From positions 186,001 to 250,000 of the forward strand of contig NZ_SJZJ01000001.1 in NCBI RefSeq assembly GCF_004337475.1: a stretch of DNA of 64,000 bases, written 5' to 3'. Below the pieces are notes generated by a model. The model saw only the letters and a list, made by a program, of their open reading frames with translations, was not told where the DNA came from and did no database searches. This stretch comes from Nocardioides jejuensis (GTDB lineage: Bacteria > Actinomycetota > Actinomycetes > Propionibacteriales > Nocardioidaceae). The position numbers and the translations under genes are program-made. This document shows, piece after piece, positions 24,384 to 33,313 of this stretch. Each line of letters starts with the position of its first letter. Position 1 is the first letter of the stretch.

Positions 24384-24848
24384 CTAGGCCCCGACGCCCT
24401 TCCAGACCGCCTCCGCGCCCGAGTGCCCCGTCATCACGACAAGAGCGAGCACCGCGACCGCCGCCAGCGGCAGCAACACGACGACCGCCTTGCCCAGCAG
24501 CGCCCCGCCCTGCCCGGCACGCACGGTGCGGACCGGCAGCGCCCACCACGCGACGACGGCGATCCCGGCGAGCACCCAGGTCGCGGCCTGCAGGCGACCG
24601 GCCCACGCCTCGTGGTCCTGGACCAGCGGGTTCGTGCCCCCGAGGGTGGAGGCGAGAGTATCGCCCGTCATCGCGGCCAGCTGCACGGAAGCAGCAGCGA
24701 CGACGGCCACCAGCGCAGCGGCATGACGCAGCCAGGCTCGGCCACCGGGCACGACGGCGTACGCCAGAGCGGCGAGGGCAGCGGTCGGCGCGAACACGAC
24801 AGCGGCGTGCACGACGAGGGGATGCAGCGGGATTCCGGAGATCGTCAC
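24384..24848 (-). CDS. DUF2231 membrane protein
   Basis: This 154-residue protein begins VTISGIPLHPLVVHAAVVF, the PLHPLVVH signature of DUF2231, and has four hydrophobic segments. The conserved His residues could bind haem or metal, but the function is unknown. The GTG at 24848 follows TACGGT by 7 nt (leaderless). It is inserted on the opposite strand between rsgA and hisN, convergent with rsgA (10 bp between stops). Confidence 0.85.
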   Translation of the reverse strand: MTISGIPLHPLVVHAAVVFAPTAALAALAYAVVPGGRAWLRHAAALVAVVAAASVQLAAMTGDTLASTLGGTNPLVQDHEAWAGRLQAATWVLAGIAVVAWWALPVRTVRAGQGGALLGKAVVVLLPLAAVAVLALVVMTGHSGAEAVWKGVGA

Positions 24849-24938
24849 GTGATGCACCGTATCCGCCGTTTCCTGACAAAAGCCTGACTGGCGGGCACAC
24901 GTCGCGGGCCTGTGACGACGACCCCATAACCTGTAGCC

Positions 24939-25799
24939 ATGGCTGACGACTACACCGACGACCTGCGCCTCGCGCACGTGCTCGCCGATGACGCCGACTC
25001 GATCACGCAGGACCGGTTCAAGGCGCTCGACCTCCACGTCATGAGCAAGCCCGACCTGACCCCGGTCAGCGACGCCGACCAGGCCGTCGAGGAGTCGATC
25101 CGCCGCACCCTGTCCCGCGCGCGCAGCCGCGACGCCATCGTCGGCGAGGAGCAGGGCTCCAGCGGTCACAGCCAGCGCCGGTGGATCATCGACCCGATCG
25201 ACGGCACCAAGAACTTCGTCCGCGGCGTCCCCGTCTGGGCCACGCTGATCGCCCTCGAGGTGGATGGTGAGATCGTCCTGTCCGTCGTCTCCGCACCGCT
25301 GCTCCAGCGTCGCTGGTGGGCGGCCAAGGGCCAGGGTGCCTACACGGGCCGCAACCTGATGAAGGCGACGCAGATCCACACCTCCGACGTACGCCGACTC
25401 GAGGACGCCTCGTTCTCCTACAGCTCGCTCGCGGGCTGGGAGGAGCGCGGCCAGCTCGAGGACTTCATGTCGCTCTCGCGGCGCGTGTGGCGCACCCGCG
25501 CGTACGGCGACTTCTGGAGCTACATGATGGTCGCCGAGGGCGCCGTCGACATCGCGGCCGAGCCCGAGCTCGAGCTCTACGACATGGCGGCCCTCGACGT
25601 GATCGTGCGCGAAGCCGGTGGCCGGTTCACCTCCCTCGACGGCCAGGACGGTCCGTGGGGTGGCAACGCGGTCGCCACCAATGGCCACCTGCACGACGCC
25701 GCGCTCGCGTTCCTCGGCTCGGTCGATGACGACACCGACCCCGACAGCGAGCGCACCCCCGGCAGCGTCGCCCTGTTCAGCCGCCGCCCGCAGGGCTAG
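24939..25799 (+). CDS. hisN: Histidinol-phosphatase, inositol monophosphatase-type
   Basis: This 286-residue member of the IMPase fold has metal motifs [16 protein letters not shown] and ELYDMAAL. Actinobacteria use this type of enzyme (HisN) for the histidinol-phosphate step of histidine synthesis, and aroA-rsgA-hisN proximity supports that assignment over inositol phosphatase. A C-terminal acidic tail ([10 protein letters not shown]) is not conserved in the family as I recall it. The ATG at 24939 lies 6 nt after TAACCT, so the transcript is likely leaderless. Confidence 0.9.
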   Translation: MADDYTDDLRLAHVLADDADSITQDRFKALDLHVMSKPDLTPVSDADQAVEESIRRTLSRARSRDAIVGEEQGSSGHSQRRWIIDPIDGTKNFVRGVPVWATLIALEVDGEIVLSVVSAPLLQRRWWAAKGQGAYTGRNLMKATQIHTSDVRRLEDASFSYSSLAGWEERGQLEDFMSLSRRVWRTRAYGDFWSYMMVAEGAVDIAAEPELELYDMAALDVIVREAGGRFTSLDGQDGPWGGNAVATNGHLHDAALAFLGSVDDDTDPDSERTPGSVALFSRRPQG

Positions 25800-25835
25800 C
25801 GTGGGGATCCGGGGGTCACTGCGAGGAGGCACCGG

Positions 25836-26267
25836 ATGCAGATCAGCGACGTACTCCGCGGCAAGCCAGACCAGGCTGTCGTGACCATCGCGCCGGATGC
25901 CGGCGTCCGTGACCTGCTGGCGCTGCTCGCGTCGCACAACATCGGCGCCGTCGTCGTGAGCCCCGATGGCGCGACGATCGCCGGCATCGTCTCGGAGCGC
26001 GACGTGGTGCGTCGGCTGCACACCGACGGCACCGTCATCAACAACGTCGTGTCCGCGATCATGACCAGCGTCGTGCGCACCTGCGCCGCCACCGACGACC
26101 TCGACGACGTCCTCGAAGTGATGACCAACGGCCGGTTCCGGCACATCCCGGTGAGTGACGGAGCCGCGTGCGTCGGCATCGTCAGCATCGGCGACCTGGT
26201 CAAGCACAAGATCGACCAGCTGCAGTTCGAGCGCGACCAGCTCGACCACTACGTGCACCAGACCTGA
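25836..26267 (+). CDS. Two-CBS-domain protein
   Basis: This 143-residue protein consists of two CBS domains: residues ~8-65, with GVRDLLALLASHNIGAVVVS and GIVSERDVVRRL, and ~75-130, with DDVLEVMTNGRFRHIPV and GIVSIGDLVKHKI. Such stand-alone pairs bind adenine nucleotides and act as energy or stress sensors. A strong ribosome binding site (GAGGAGG, 6-nt gap) precedes the ATG at 25836. It lies 36 nt after hisN, and cotranscription is possible. Confidence 0.92.
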   Translation: MQISDVLRGKPDQAVVTIAPDAGVRDLLALLASHNIGAVVVSPDGATIAGIVSERDVVRRLHTDGTVINNVVSAIMTSVVRTCAATDDLDDVLEVMTNGRFRHIPVSDGAACVGIVSIGDLVKHKIDQLQFERDQLDHYVHQT

Positions 26268-26352
26268 GCAGTCACAGCCCGGGCACAAGCCTGCACAACT
26301 CCTTCACAGGTCGCGCGCACCTCCCGACCCTTCCGACTCCTACGCTCGGAAC

Positions 26353-27063
26353 ATGTCGAGCACTCCCCTGCCGCTGACGGCCCGCCGCGTCCTCGTCGTC
26401 GAGGACGAGCCGGTGATCAACCAGGCCGTCACCGATCGCCTGGTCGCCGAGGGCTACGACGTCGTCCGCGCGTACGACGGACCGGGAGCCGTGGCTGCGT
26501 TCGAGGAGCACGCGCCGGAGCTCGTCGTCCTCGACGTGATGCTGCCCGGCTTCGACGGCCACGAGGTGTGCCGCCGGATCCAGGCCCAGCGCCCCGTGCC
26601 GGTGCTGATGCTGACGGCGCGTGACGCGGAGGAGGACGTGCTCGTCGGCCTCGGGGTCGGCGCCGACGACTACCTGACCAAGCCGTTCCGCATGCGTGAG
26701 CTGGTGGCCCGCATCGCGGTCCTGCTGCGCCGCGTGGAGCGCGCTGCCGCCCTGGCCGCTGCGCCGGCGGAGGCTGCGACGATCGGCGACCTCCGGATCG
26801 ACGGTGGCGCCCGTCGGGTCTGGGTGACCGACGAGGAGCGGCACCTGACGCCCACCGAGTTCGACCTGCTCGTCTGCCTGGCGGCAGCGCCCGGCACCGT
26901 CCTCACCCGCGAGAAGCTCTACGCCGACGTGTGGGGCTGGCCCGGCGCCTCCGGCACCCGCACCGTCGACAGCCACGTCAAGGCGCTGCGCGCCAAGATC
27001 GGCGCCGAGCGTGTGCGCACCGTGCACGGCGTCGGCTACGCCCTCGAAGCGGTCTCGCGATGA
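26353..27063 (+). CDS. OmpR-family response regulator
   Basis: This 236-residue protein has a receiver domain (VLVVEDEP, phospho-acceptor Asp61 in VVLDVMLPG, Lys in DYLTKPF) and a winged-helix output domain (LTPTEFDLLVCLAAAPGTVL, then SHVKALRAKIG and VHGVGYALE). Its stop overlaps the kinase start by 4 nt (ATGA), so it pairs with that kinase. The ATG at 26353 comes 6 nt after the -10-like hexamer TACGCT (26341-26346). The target genes are unknown; the fused membrane domain of the kinase is the obvious sensor candidate. Confidence 0.93.
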   Translation: MSSTPLPLTARRVLVVEDEPVINQAVTDRLVAEGYDVVRAYDGPGAVAAFEEHAPELVVLDVMLPGFDGHEVCRRIQAQRPVPVLMLTARDAEEDVLVGLGVGADDYLTKPFRMRELVARIAVLLRRVERAAALAAAPAEAATIGDLRIDGGARRVWVTDEERHLTPTEFDLLVCLAAAPGTVLTREKLYADVWGWPGASGTRTVDSHVKALRAKIGAERVRTVHGVGYALEAVSR

Positions 27064-29663
27064 GCACCGTGCCCCGCATGCTCGACGCCGTCCGGTCGGT
27101 GAAGGTGAAGCTCGGCCTGCTGATCCTGGCGAGCGTGCTCGTCGCGATCCTCGTCGTCTCGCTCGGTCGCGACGCGGGCGTCGCGGCCTGGGTCAGTGTG
27201 CCGGTCACGCTGGCGCTGGCTCTCGGCGTGACCCAGCTGCTGGCCGTCGGCATGACGTCACCGCTGCGCGAGATGACCGAGGCAGCGCGCCGGATGACGG
27301 CGGGCGACTACTCCGTACAGGTGGCGGCCACGTCGAGTGACGAGGTCGGCCAGCTCGCCCGGGCGTTCAACCGGATGAGCGCGGACCTGGCCGCGGTCGA
27401 CCGGCAGCGCCGCGACCTGGTCGCCAACGTCAGCCACGAGCTGCGCACGCCGCTCGCGGCCCTCACCGCGCTGCTGGAGAACCTCGCGGACGGCGTCGTC
27501 CCCACCACGCCCGATGCCCTGCTGGCTGCCCTCGCCCAGGCCGAACGCCTCTCGGCGCTCGCCGGCGACCTGCTCGACCTGGCCCGCGTCGATGCCGGCA
27601 AGGCCCCGCTCACGGTCGCCCCGGTGCCGGTCGGGGCCCTGCTCACCGAGGTCGCCGCCGAGATCCAGGAAGCGACCGCGAGCACCGGGCGCGGGGTCGC
27701 CATGACCGTGGCCTCACCGGACGACCTGGTCGTCTCCGCAGACCCGCAGCGCCTGCGCCAGCTCGTCACCAACCTCCTCGAGAACGCCGTCCGGCACAGC
27801 CCGGCGGGCGGGGTCGTCGCCGTGTCGGCGTACGCGGTCGCCGAGGGGTGGCGGCTCGAGGTCCAGGACGCCGGCCCCGGCATCGCACCGGCCGACCGCG
27901 AGCACGTCTTCGAACGCTTCGGCACCCTGACCGACCCCACGACCAGCGGCGGTGGCGGCACGGGCCTCGGCCTCGCCATCGCGCGGTGGGTGACCGACCT
28001 GCACGGCGGCTCCATCGCCTTCGTCGATCCCCCGGCCGGCACCCCCGGTGCGCTCGTGCGCGTCGACCTGCCGCTCGCGCCGCGCCCCATCCTTTCCCCA
28101 CGACCCCCGGAGGTCACGATGGTCTCGACAGGCCCGACCAACATCCCCGCACCACCGATCCCGGTCGCGGCGCCGTCCCCGACGATCGACGACCTCTTCG
28201 GCCGCTTCTGGCCCGAGAACGGGCTCGGTCCCCAGCTCAAGGCACTGGGTGCCGCGCTCACCGTCGGAGTCCTCGCCGCGCTGGTCATCCCGGATCGCGA
28301 CTTCGGGCTCGGCACGACACTCGTCCTGCTGGCCGCTGGCGGCGCGGTGCTCACCTTCGCGCGGCACCGCCGGACGCCGTTCACGCTCGGCTGCGCGGCG
28401 CTGTGTGCGGCCCTCGCTCTCGTCCCGATGCTGCGTGATGCCGACTGGATCATCGTCCCGTGCCTGCTCGCGGGTGGTGCGCTCTGCGTCGCCGGCATCA
28501 CCCACGGGCGCACGCTGCCGGCGTTCGTCCTGGCGGGGATCTCCTGGCCGCTGGCGGGGCTCCGTGGACTGCCCCTGCTCGGGCGGACCCTCGGTGCGCT
28601 CGGCAGCGTCGGCAACGGCGCAGCCATCGCGCGCACGGTCCTCTGGTCGGTGCTCGGCCTCGTGGTCTTCGGTGTGCTCTTCGCCAGCGCCGATGCCGTC
28701 TTCGCGGAGTGGACCGATGCGCTCGTGCCGGACCTCGGTCTCGACACCGTCATCCCGCGGGTCTTCTTCGCCTTCTTCGTGAGCGGCGTTGTCCTCGCGG
28801 CGACGTACCTCGGGCTCAACCCGCCGAACATCGCGGGTCCTTCTTCCACCCCGCGGCCCGTCGCGCACCGCTTCGAGTGGCTCGCCCCCGTGCTGCTGGT
28901 CGACGCCGTCTTCGTCGCGTTCCTCGTCGCGCAGGCGACCGTCGTCTTCGGCGGCCACGACTACCTGCAGCGCACCACCGGTCTGACGTACGCCGAGTAC
29001 GTGCACCAGGGCTTCGGGCAGCTCACGTTCGCCACGGTGCTCACGCTGCTGGTCGTCTGGGCGGCGGCGCGCAAGGCCCCGGTGGCGACGGCCTCCGACC
29101 GCACCTGGCTGCGTGGCTCACTCGGTCTGCTCTGCGTGGCCACCCTGGTCGTCGTCGCGTCGGCGCTCTACCGGATGGACCTCTACCAGGATGCCTACGG
29201 CTTCAGCCGCCTGCGCCTGCTGGTCGACGTCTTCGAGGGATGGCTCGGCGTCCTCGTGCTCACGGTGATGGCGGCCGGCATCGGGCTGCGCGCTGCATGG
29301 CTGCCGCGGACGGCCCTGCTCACCGGCGCCAGCGTGCTGCTCGGTCTCGCGCTGCTGAACCCTGACGCCTGGATCGCGCGCCACAACCTCGACCGGTACG
29401 AGCAGACCGGCAAGGTCGACTGGACCTATCTGCAGCGGCTCTCGGACGACGCGGTGCCGACGCTGGTCGATCGGCTCTCCGGTGACGAGCGGCTCTGCGC
29501 CCTCGCCGATCCGTACGCCGACCCGCCGTACGTCCTCGAGCCGCGCGACTGGCTGGAGTGGAACCTCGGCAGCCACCGCGCCGCCTCGGCCGCCGCGGGC
29601 CTGACCGTGCCCGCGTCCGGTCCGGGCTCCGCGTGCAACGGGGTCCTGGCCTCAGCCCCCTGA
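27060..29663 (+). CDS. Sensor histidine kinase fused to a DUF4153/DUF4173 membrane protein
   Basis: This frame of 867 residues encodes two proteins in one. Residues 1-353 are a complete kinase: two transmembrane helices with almost no loop between them, HAMP (TSPLREMTEAARRMTAGDYS), His126 in NVSHELRTPLAAL, N box LVTNLLENAVRHSP, and GTGLGLAIARWV. Residues 354-867 are a DUF4153/DUF4173-like protein with about ten membrane segments and the motif TTGLTYAEYVHQGFGQL. At the junction an in-frame ATG (28119) has GGAGG five bases upstream, so a free membrane protein of 514 residues may also be made. Usually these are separate genes. Confidence 0.88.
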   Translation: MSTVPRMLDAVRSVKVKLGLLILASVLVAILVVSLGRDAGVAAWVSVPVTLALALGVTQLLAVGMTSPLREMTEAARRMTAGDYSVQVAATSSDEVGQLARAFNRMSADLAAVDRQRRDLVANVSHELRTPLAALTALLENLADGVVPTTPDALLAALAQAERLSALAGDLLDLARVDAGKAPLTVAPVPVGALLTEVAAEIQEATASTGRGVAMTVASPDDLVVSADPQRLRQLVTNLLENAVRHSPAGGVVAVSAYAVAEGWRLEVQDAGPGIAPADREHVFERFGTLTDPTTSGGGGTGLGLAIARWVTDLHGGSIAFVDPPAGTPGALVRVDLPLAPRPILSPRPPEVTMVSTGPTNIPAPPIPVAAPSPTIDDLFGRFWPENGLGPQLKALGAALTVGVLAALVIPDRDFGLGTTLVLLAAGGAVLTFARHRRTPFTLGCAALCAALALVPMLRDADWIIVPCLLAGGALCVAGITHGRTLPAFVLAGISWPLAGLRGLPLLGRTLGALGSVGNGAAIARTVLWSVLGLVVFGVLFASADAVFAEWTDALVPDLGLDTVIPRVFFAFFVSGVVLAATYLGLNPPNIAGPSSTPRPVAHRFEWLAPVLLVDAVFVAFLVAQATVVFGGHDYLQRTTGLTYAEYVHQGFGQLTFATVLTLLVVWAAARKAPVATASDRTWLRGSLGLLCVATLVVVASALYRMDLYQDAYGFSRLRLLVDVFEGWLGVLVLTVMAAGIGLRAAWLPRTALLTGASVLLGLALLNPDAWIARHNLDRYEQTGKVDWTYLQRLSDDAVPTLVDRLSGDERLCALADPYADPPYVLEPRDWLEWNLGSHRAASAAAGLTVPASGPGSACNGVLASAP
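28109..28121 (+). promoter_or_regulatory. Internal ribosome binding site and start codon inside the kinase fusion
   Basis: GGAGG at 28109-28113 is followed by TCACG and ATG at 28119-28121, in frame with the upstream kinase. It is as good as the strongest sites in the window and sits exactly at the domain junction, after a Pro-rich kinase C-terminus. Confidence 0.7.
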
Positions 29664-29683
29664 CATCCCTGCGACAACGACGA

Positions 29684-29715
29684 AGCGCCCGCCTCCCCCA
29701 GGGGAAGCGGGCGCT
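29684..29715 (+). terminator. Hairpin terminator after the kinase fusion
   Basis: AGCGCCCGCCTCCCC (29684-29698) pairs with GGGGAAGCGGGCGCT (29701-29715), one mismatch, with a 2-nt apex that would open to a small loop. It starts 21 nt past the stop codon. Confidence 0.75.
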
Positions 29716-29741
29716 CGTGCTGTTGCAGCGGTGTCAGCGAA

Positions 29742-29851
29742 GCTGACGACCTGACGGAGTGCCTGACAAGGCGGCGGAGGGAAGGCGGCCTTTGAGCGGA
29801 GCGGGCCGTCGACCGACGCCAACGCAGTCAGGTGCCCGTCAGGTCGTCAGC
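29742..29851. repeat. Structured intergenic element A (nested covarying stems)
   Basis: A 110-bp element has three nested stems. The outer is a perfect 16 bp (29742-29757 with 29836-29851), the middle is GTGCCTGAC with GTCAGGTGC (29759-29767/29827-29835, wobbles included), and the inner is GGCGGCC with GGCCGTC (29784-29790/29804-29810). Between them are the blocks CAAGGCGGCGGAGGGA, CGGAGC and CGACCGACGCCAACGC, which recur almost unchanged in element B at 57980-58139. The right outer arm overlaps the FKBP stop codon. Its function is unknown; a dispersed repeat, a structured RNA or a terminator-like element are all possible. Confidence 0.7.
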
Positions 29852-30218
29852 CGACCTTGAGCAGGTCGACGACGAAGATAAGGGTCTCGTTCGGCTTGAT
29901 GACGCCGAGGTCGCGGTTGCCGTAGCCGAGGTGCGGCGGGATGACGAGCTGGCGGCGACCGCCGACCTTCATGCCCTGGACGCCCTGGTCCCAACCAGCG
30001 ATGACGCGGCCGCCACCGAGCGGGAACTGGAATGCGGCACCGCGGTTGTACGACGCGTCGAACTCCTCGCCGGTCGACAGCGCGACACCGACGTAGTGGA
30101 CGGCGACGTTCTTGCCGGCGACGGCCTCGTCGCCGTCACCCTCGATGAGGTCGGTGATGACGAGGTCGGTGTAGGTCTGCGTGGGGTCGACGAACTCGAT
30201 GTCAGGCTTCTGGCTCAT
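29847..30218 (-). CDS. FKBP-type peptidyl-prolyl cis-trans isomerase
   Basis: This 123-residue single-domain FKBP has the fold markers GKNVAVHYVGVALSTGEEFD, FPLGGGRVIAGWDQGVQGMK and IPPHLGYGNRDLGVIKPNET, with FVVDLLKVG at the end. There is no signal peptide, so it should act in the cytoplasm in protein folding. The ATG at 30218 follows TAGGGT by 7 nt (leaderless). Its stop codon lies inside the right arm of structured element A. Confidence 0.95.
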   Translation of the reverse strand: MSQKPDIEFVDPTQTYTDLVITDLIEGDGDEAVAGKNVAVHYVGVALSTGEEFDASYNRGAAFQFPLGGGRVIAGWDQGVQGMKVGGRRQLVIPPHLGYGNRDLGVIKPNETLIFVVDLLKVG

Positions 30219-30233
30219 GCCGACAACCCTAGA

Positions 30234-30521
30234 TCACCAGGGCAGGTCGTCCGGAACGTCGTCGGCGCCGGTGACCACGCGGGCCACCTGACCACGCAGC
30301 TCGACGACATCGCCGTCGACCAGTTGACGGCCACGGCGGGTGTCCACCTCGCCGTTGACCTTCACCAGGCCTGCTGGGCAGACCTCCTTGGCCTCGGCGC
30401 CCGTGTCGATCAGGTTGGCCAGCTTGAGGAACTGGCCGAGCCGGATGACCTCCTCGCGCACCGCGACATCGACCGGCTCCGGCCCCTTGGCGGCGCCACC
30501 GCGGCGCAGTCCGAACTTCAT
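30234..30521 (-). CDS. S4 domain RNA-binding protein
   Basis: This 95-residue protein carries an S4 domain: IRLGQFLKLANLIDTGAEAK, then GLVKVNGEVDTRRGRQLVDG and DVVEL. It resembles the small YbcJ/RqcP-like S4 proteins that bind structured RNA or the large ribosomal subunit; which of these it is cannot be told. The ATG at 30521 overlaps the stop of the upstream membrane gene (ATGA), so the two are coupled. An Arg-rich upstream extension of the frame is excluded for that reason. Confidence 0.87.
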   Translation of the reverse strand: MKFGLRRGGAAKGPEPVDVAVREEVIRLGQFLKLANLIDTGAEAKEVCPAGLVKVNGEVDTRRGRQLVDGDVVELRGQVARVVTGADDVPDDLPW

Positions 30522-30892
30522 CCGAGCACCCACGCAGCGCCGGCGATGGAGGGGATGAAGCCGAGCAGCAGCCAGGGCGAGAGCCACGACTTCTCGTGGA
30601 TGACCCGCGCCGCCGCGACGCCGGCGACGCCGAACGCTGCGGCGTTGCCGAGCAGGACCCACTTGCCGGGCGTCTTGTGGACCATCGTGCCCGCGATCGC
30701 GATCCAGCCGACGGCCAGCAGCATCGCGACGGTCACGATCAGGGCCGTCATCACCCAGCGCTGCACGCGGCGCACCGACGCGTCGTCGTACGACGACTGG
30801 CGCACGGGAAGGGCGTTGGGATCCATCAGGTGCCGCGGGCGGCGCTGCTGCGGCCGCTGAGCATTCTGAGGCTCGGGGAGGTTGCTGCTCAT
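30518..30892 (-). CDS. Small membrane protein with Pro/Gln/Arg-rich N-terminus
   Basis: This 124-residue protein has a polar N-terminal ~45 residues (NAQRPQQRRPRHLMDPNALP) and three hydrophobic segments (about 47-68, 76-97 and 104-123). I do not recognise a family with a known function. The ATG at 30892 lies 6 nt after GACAAT (leaderless pattern). It is translationally coupled to the S4-domain gene downstream. Confidence 0.8.
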   Translation of the reverse strand: MSSNLPEPQNAQRPQQRRPRHLMDPNALPVRQSSYDDASVRRVQRWVMTALIVTVAMLLAVGWIAIAGTMVHKTPGKWVLLGNAAAFGVAGVAAARVIHEKSWLSPWLLLGFIPSIAGAAWVLG

Positions 30893-30921
30893 GGGTCCAT
30901 TGTCCCCCAGCCGCGGACTGC

Positions 30922-32205
30922 TCAGTGCACGAGCACGGTCAGTGCGTGGATGATCACGCCGACCAGACCGCCCACGATCGTGCCGTTGATCCGGATGAAC
31001 TGGAGGTCGCGTCCGACGTGCAGCTCGATCCGGTCAGAGGCCTCCTTGCCGTCCCACTTCTCGATGGTGTGGGTGATGACGGCCGTGAGCTCGGAGCCGT
31101 AGCGCGAGACCGCGAAGACGGCGGCGTCCGCGGCCCAGCCGTCGAGGCGTGCGCGGAGCTCCGGCTCGGCGAGCAGCCGCTTCGCGAACGCCACGACCTC
31201 CTCCTCGAGACGCTGCGCGAGCGGACCGTCGGGGTCCTGCAGGGCGCCGGCCAGCGCGTTGCGGAACGCGGTCCACAGCGAGATGGTCGTCGTCGCGAAC
31301 TGCGGGTGGTCGAGCATGCGGAGCTTGAACGCCTCGGCGCGCTGCTGGGTCGACTCGTTGGTCAGCAGGTCATCGCCGAGGCGGGCCAGCATCGAGTCGA
31401 GTGCCTTGCGCGCGCGGTGGCGCGGGTCCTGGCGGATGTCGCCGAGCCACCGGATCGCCTCGACGTGGAGCCGCTCGGTGACCAGCTCGTTGAGGCGATC
31501 GGGAGCCCACCACGGCGCGCGTTCGAGCAGCACCTCGGCGAAGGTGTCGGGGTTGTTGATCAGCCAGCCGTGGAGCTCCTCGAGCGCGAGGTCGACCAGG
31601 CCGTGGTGCAGGTCGTCGCGCACCGCCTCGGTGACGAAGGTGCCGAGGATGGGCGAGATCGGCTCCTCCCGGAACCGCGGAACAAGTGCCATCTCGACGA
31701 TGTCGGTGATGTGGTGGTCCTGCACCTTGCCCAGGGCGATCGCGGCGACGTCCATCGTCTCGGCGACGACCTTGCGCGCGTTGGTCCGGTCCACCGCCCA
31801 CGTGCCGACCCGGCGGCTCAGCTCGGCCGAAGCGACGCGGTCACGGATGATCGCCTCCTGGAGGAAGTTCTCCCCCACGAACTCCTCGAGGCCGCGGCCG
31901 AGCTCGTCCTTGCGCTTCGGGATCAGCGCCGTGTGCGGGATCGGCAGGCCGAGTGGGTGCCGGAAGAGCGCGGTGACGGCGAACCAGTCCGCCATCGCGC
32001 CGACCATGCTCGCCTCGGCCCCGGCATTGACGAAGCCGAGCACACCGTCGCGGCCGAGCGTCGCGGCGTACACGACAGCGGCGAAGACCAGCAGCGAGAG
32101 GGCGACGGCGCGCATCCGCCGGAGCGCCGTACGCCGGGCGGCATCGGCCGCCGAGTCGGCGCCGGCCAGGGCGGGCGAGCTCGCGGGGTGCGTCAGCGTG
32201 TCCAC
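30922..32205 (-). CDS. DUF445 family membrane-anchored protein
   Basis: This 427-residue DUF445 (YjiN-like) protein has an N-terminal helix AVALSLLVFAAVVYAATL, then the family signature GAEASMVGAMADWFAVTALF and HPLGLPIPHTALIPKRKDEL. A long helical, probably coiled-coil middle follows, and a C-terminal membrane helix INGTIVGGLVGVIIHALTVL. The function of the family is unknown; members are associated with the inner membrane. The GTG at 32205 lies 7 nt after CACAAT, again leaderless-looking. Confidence 0.9.
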   Translation of the reverse strand: MDTLTHPASSPALAGADSAADAARRTALRRMRAVALSLLVFAAVVYAATLGRDGVLGFVNAGAEASMVGAMADWFAVTALFRHPLGLPIPHTALIPKRKDELGRGLEEFVGENFLQEAIIRDRVASAELSRRVGTWAVDRTNARKVVAETMDVAAIALGKVQDHHITDIVEMALVPRFREEPISPILGTFVTEAVRDDLHHGLVDLALEELHGWLINNPDTFAEVLLERAPWWAPDRLNELVTERLHVEAIRWLGDIRQDPRHRARKALDSMLARLGDDLLTNESTQQRAEAFKLRMLDHPQFATTTISLWTAFRNALAGALQDPDGPLAQRLEEEVVAFAKRLLAEPELRARLDGWAADAAVFAVSRYGSELTAVITHTIEKWDGKEASDRIELHVGRDLQFIRINGTIVGGLVGVIIHALTVLVH

Positions 32206-32218
32206 GCGGGCGATTGTG

Positions 32219-33313
32219 TCAGGAGACCGGCGGAGCGACCGGAGGCGCGACGACGGCGTTGTCGCCGACCATCAGGGTCGGCGTCACGCCGGCGACCACG
32301 CTGGCGTCCACAGGGGTGCCCACGGGGTAGCGGACGGCGTGCTGCTGCCACGAGCGCAGGGTCCGCCCGGACGCGAGGCGGACGGTGTGGAGAACGAAGG
32401 CGCCGTGGTACTCGACCGCGATCACCTCGGCTCCCTCGCCCGACCGGTTGCGGGCCGGCGTGAGCGCCACCTCGTGCGGCCGCAGGACGACCTCGACGTC
32501 GGTGTCCGCGCGCCCCCACCCGGGGACGGTCGAGACGACGCCGATCTCGCAGGTCAGCAGCGCCTTGTGCACGTGCGCCGGCAGGAAGTCCGCGTCGCCC
32601 ATGAACGACGCCACGAACCGCGTCGCCGGCTGCTCGAAGACCCGCTGCGGGGTGTCGGCCTGCTCGATCCGGCCGGCCTGCATGACGACCACACGGTCAC
32701 CGATCGAGAGCGCCTCGGTCTGGTCGTGGGTCACGAAGACAGCGGTGGTGCCGGTCGAGCGGAGTACGCCGACCAGCTCGGCGCGGACCTGGGCGCGGAG
32801 GTTCTCGTCGAGCGAGGAGAACGGCTCGTCGAGCAGCACCACGGCAGGGCGCGGAGCCAGCGCACGCGCGAGGGCGACGCGCTGCTGCTCGCCGCCGGAG
32901 AGCTCGTGGGGGTAACGCTTCGCCTTGTCCGCGAGGCGCACCAGCTCCAGTACCTCGCGCACCCGGGCCCGGCGCTCCGAGCGCGGCAGGCCGGTGAGGC
33001 CGAAGGCCACGTTGCGCTCGACGCTGAGGTGCGGGAAGAGCGCGTGGTCCTGGAAGACCATGCCGACCCGGCGCTTCTCGGGCTGCACGAACGTGCCCGG
33101 ACCAGCGACGACCTCGTCGGCGACCAGGATCCGGCCTCCGTCAGGGCGCTCCAGGCCGGCCATCAGCCGCAGCGCGGTCGACTTGCCGCAGCCCGACGGA
33201 CCGATCAGCGTGATGATCTCGCCACGCTCGACGCTGAGGTCGAGGCCGACTGCCGCCGGCGTCCGGCCGTAGCTCTTGGAGACGTCCTCGAAGACCAGGG
33301 CGGGGGTGCTCAT
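32219..33313 (-). CDS. Iron(III) ABC transporter ATP-binding protein (FbpC-like)
   Basis: This 364-residue ATPase has Walker A GPSGCGKST, signature LSGGEQQRVALARAL, Walker B VVLLDEPFSSLD and VFVTHDQTEAL, followed by a C-terminal TOBE-like regulatory domain (VVLRPHEVALTP). The type matches the FbpC/PotA importers. It is the last gene of the binding protein-permease-ATPase operon; its ATG overlaps the permease stop by one base (TGATG). The iron box ahead of the operon supports iron as substrate. Confidence 0.9.
   Translation of the reverse strand: MSTPALVFEDVSKSYGRTPAAVGLDLSVERGEIITLIGPSGCGKSTALRLMAGLERPDGGRILVADEVVAGPGTFVQPEKRRVGMVFQDHALFPHLSVERNVAFGLTGLPRSERRARVREVLELVRLADKAKRYPHELSGGEQQRVALARALAPRPAVVLLDEPFSSLDENLRAQVRAELVGVLRSTGTTAVFVTHDQTEALSIGDRVVVMQAGRIEQADTPQRVFEQPATRFVASFMGDADFLPAHVHKALLTCEIGVVSTVPGWGRADTDVEVVLRPHEVALTPARNRSGEGAEVIAVEYHGAFVLHTVRLASGRTLRSWQQHAVRYPVGTPVDASVVAGVTPTLMVGDNAVVAPPVAPPVS

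Noticed and set aside
28080..28130. A frameshift or assembly error between the kinase and the DUF4173 part
   Set aside because: The frame is continuous and codon use is normal on both sides. A missing stop cannot be excluded from one sequence, so it is kept as a finding, not as a pseudogene.
29742..29851. A miniature transposable element with terminal inverted repeats
   Set aside because: The 16-bp outer arms differ completely from those of the related element at 57980-58139, and no target-site duplication is visible; covarying stems fit a structured RNA or DNA better. It is not fully excluded.
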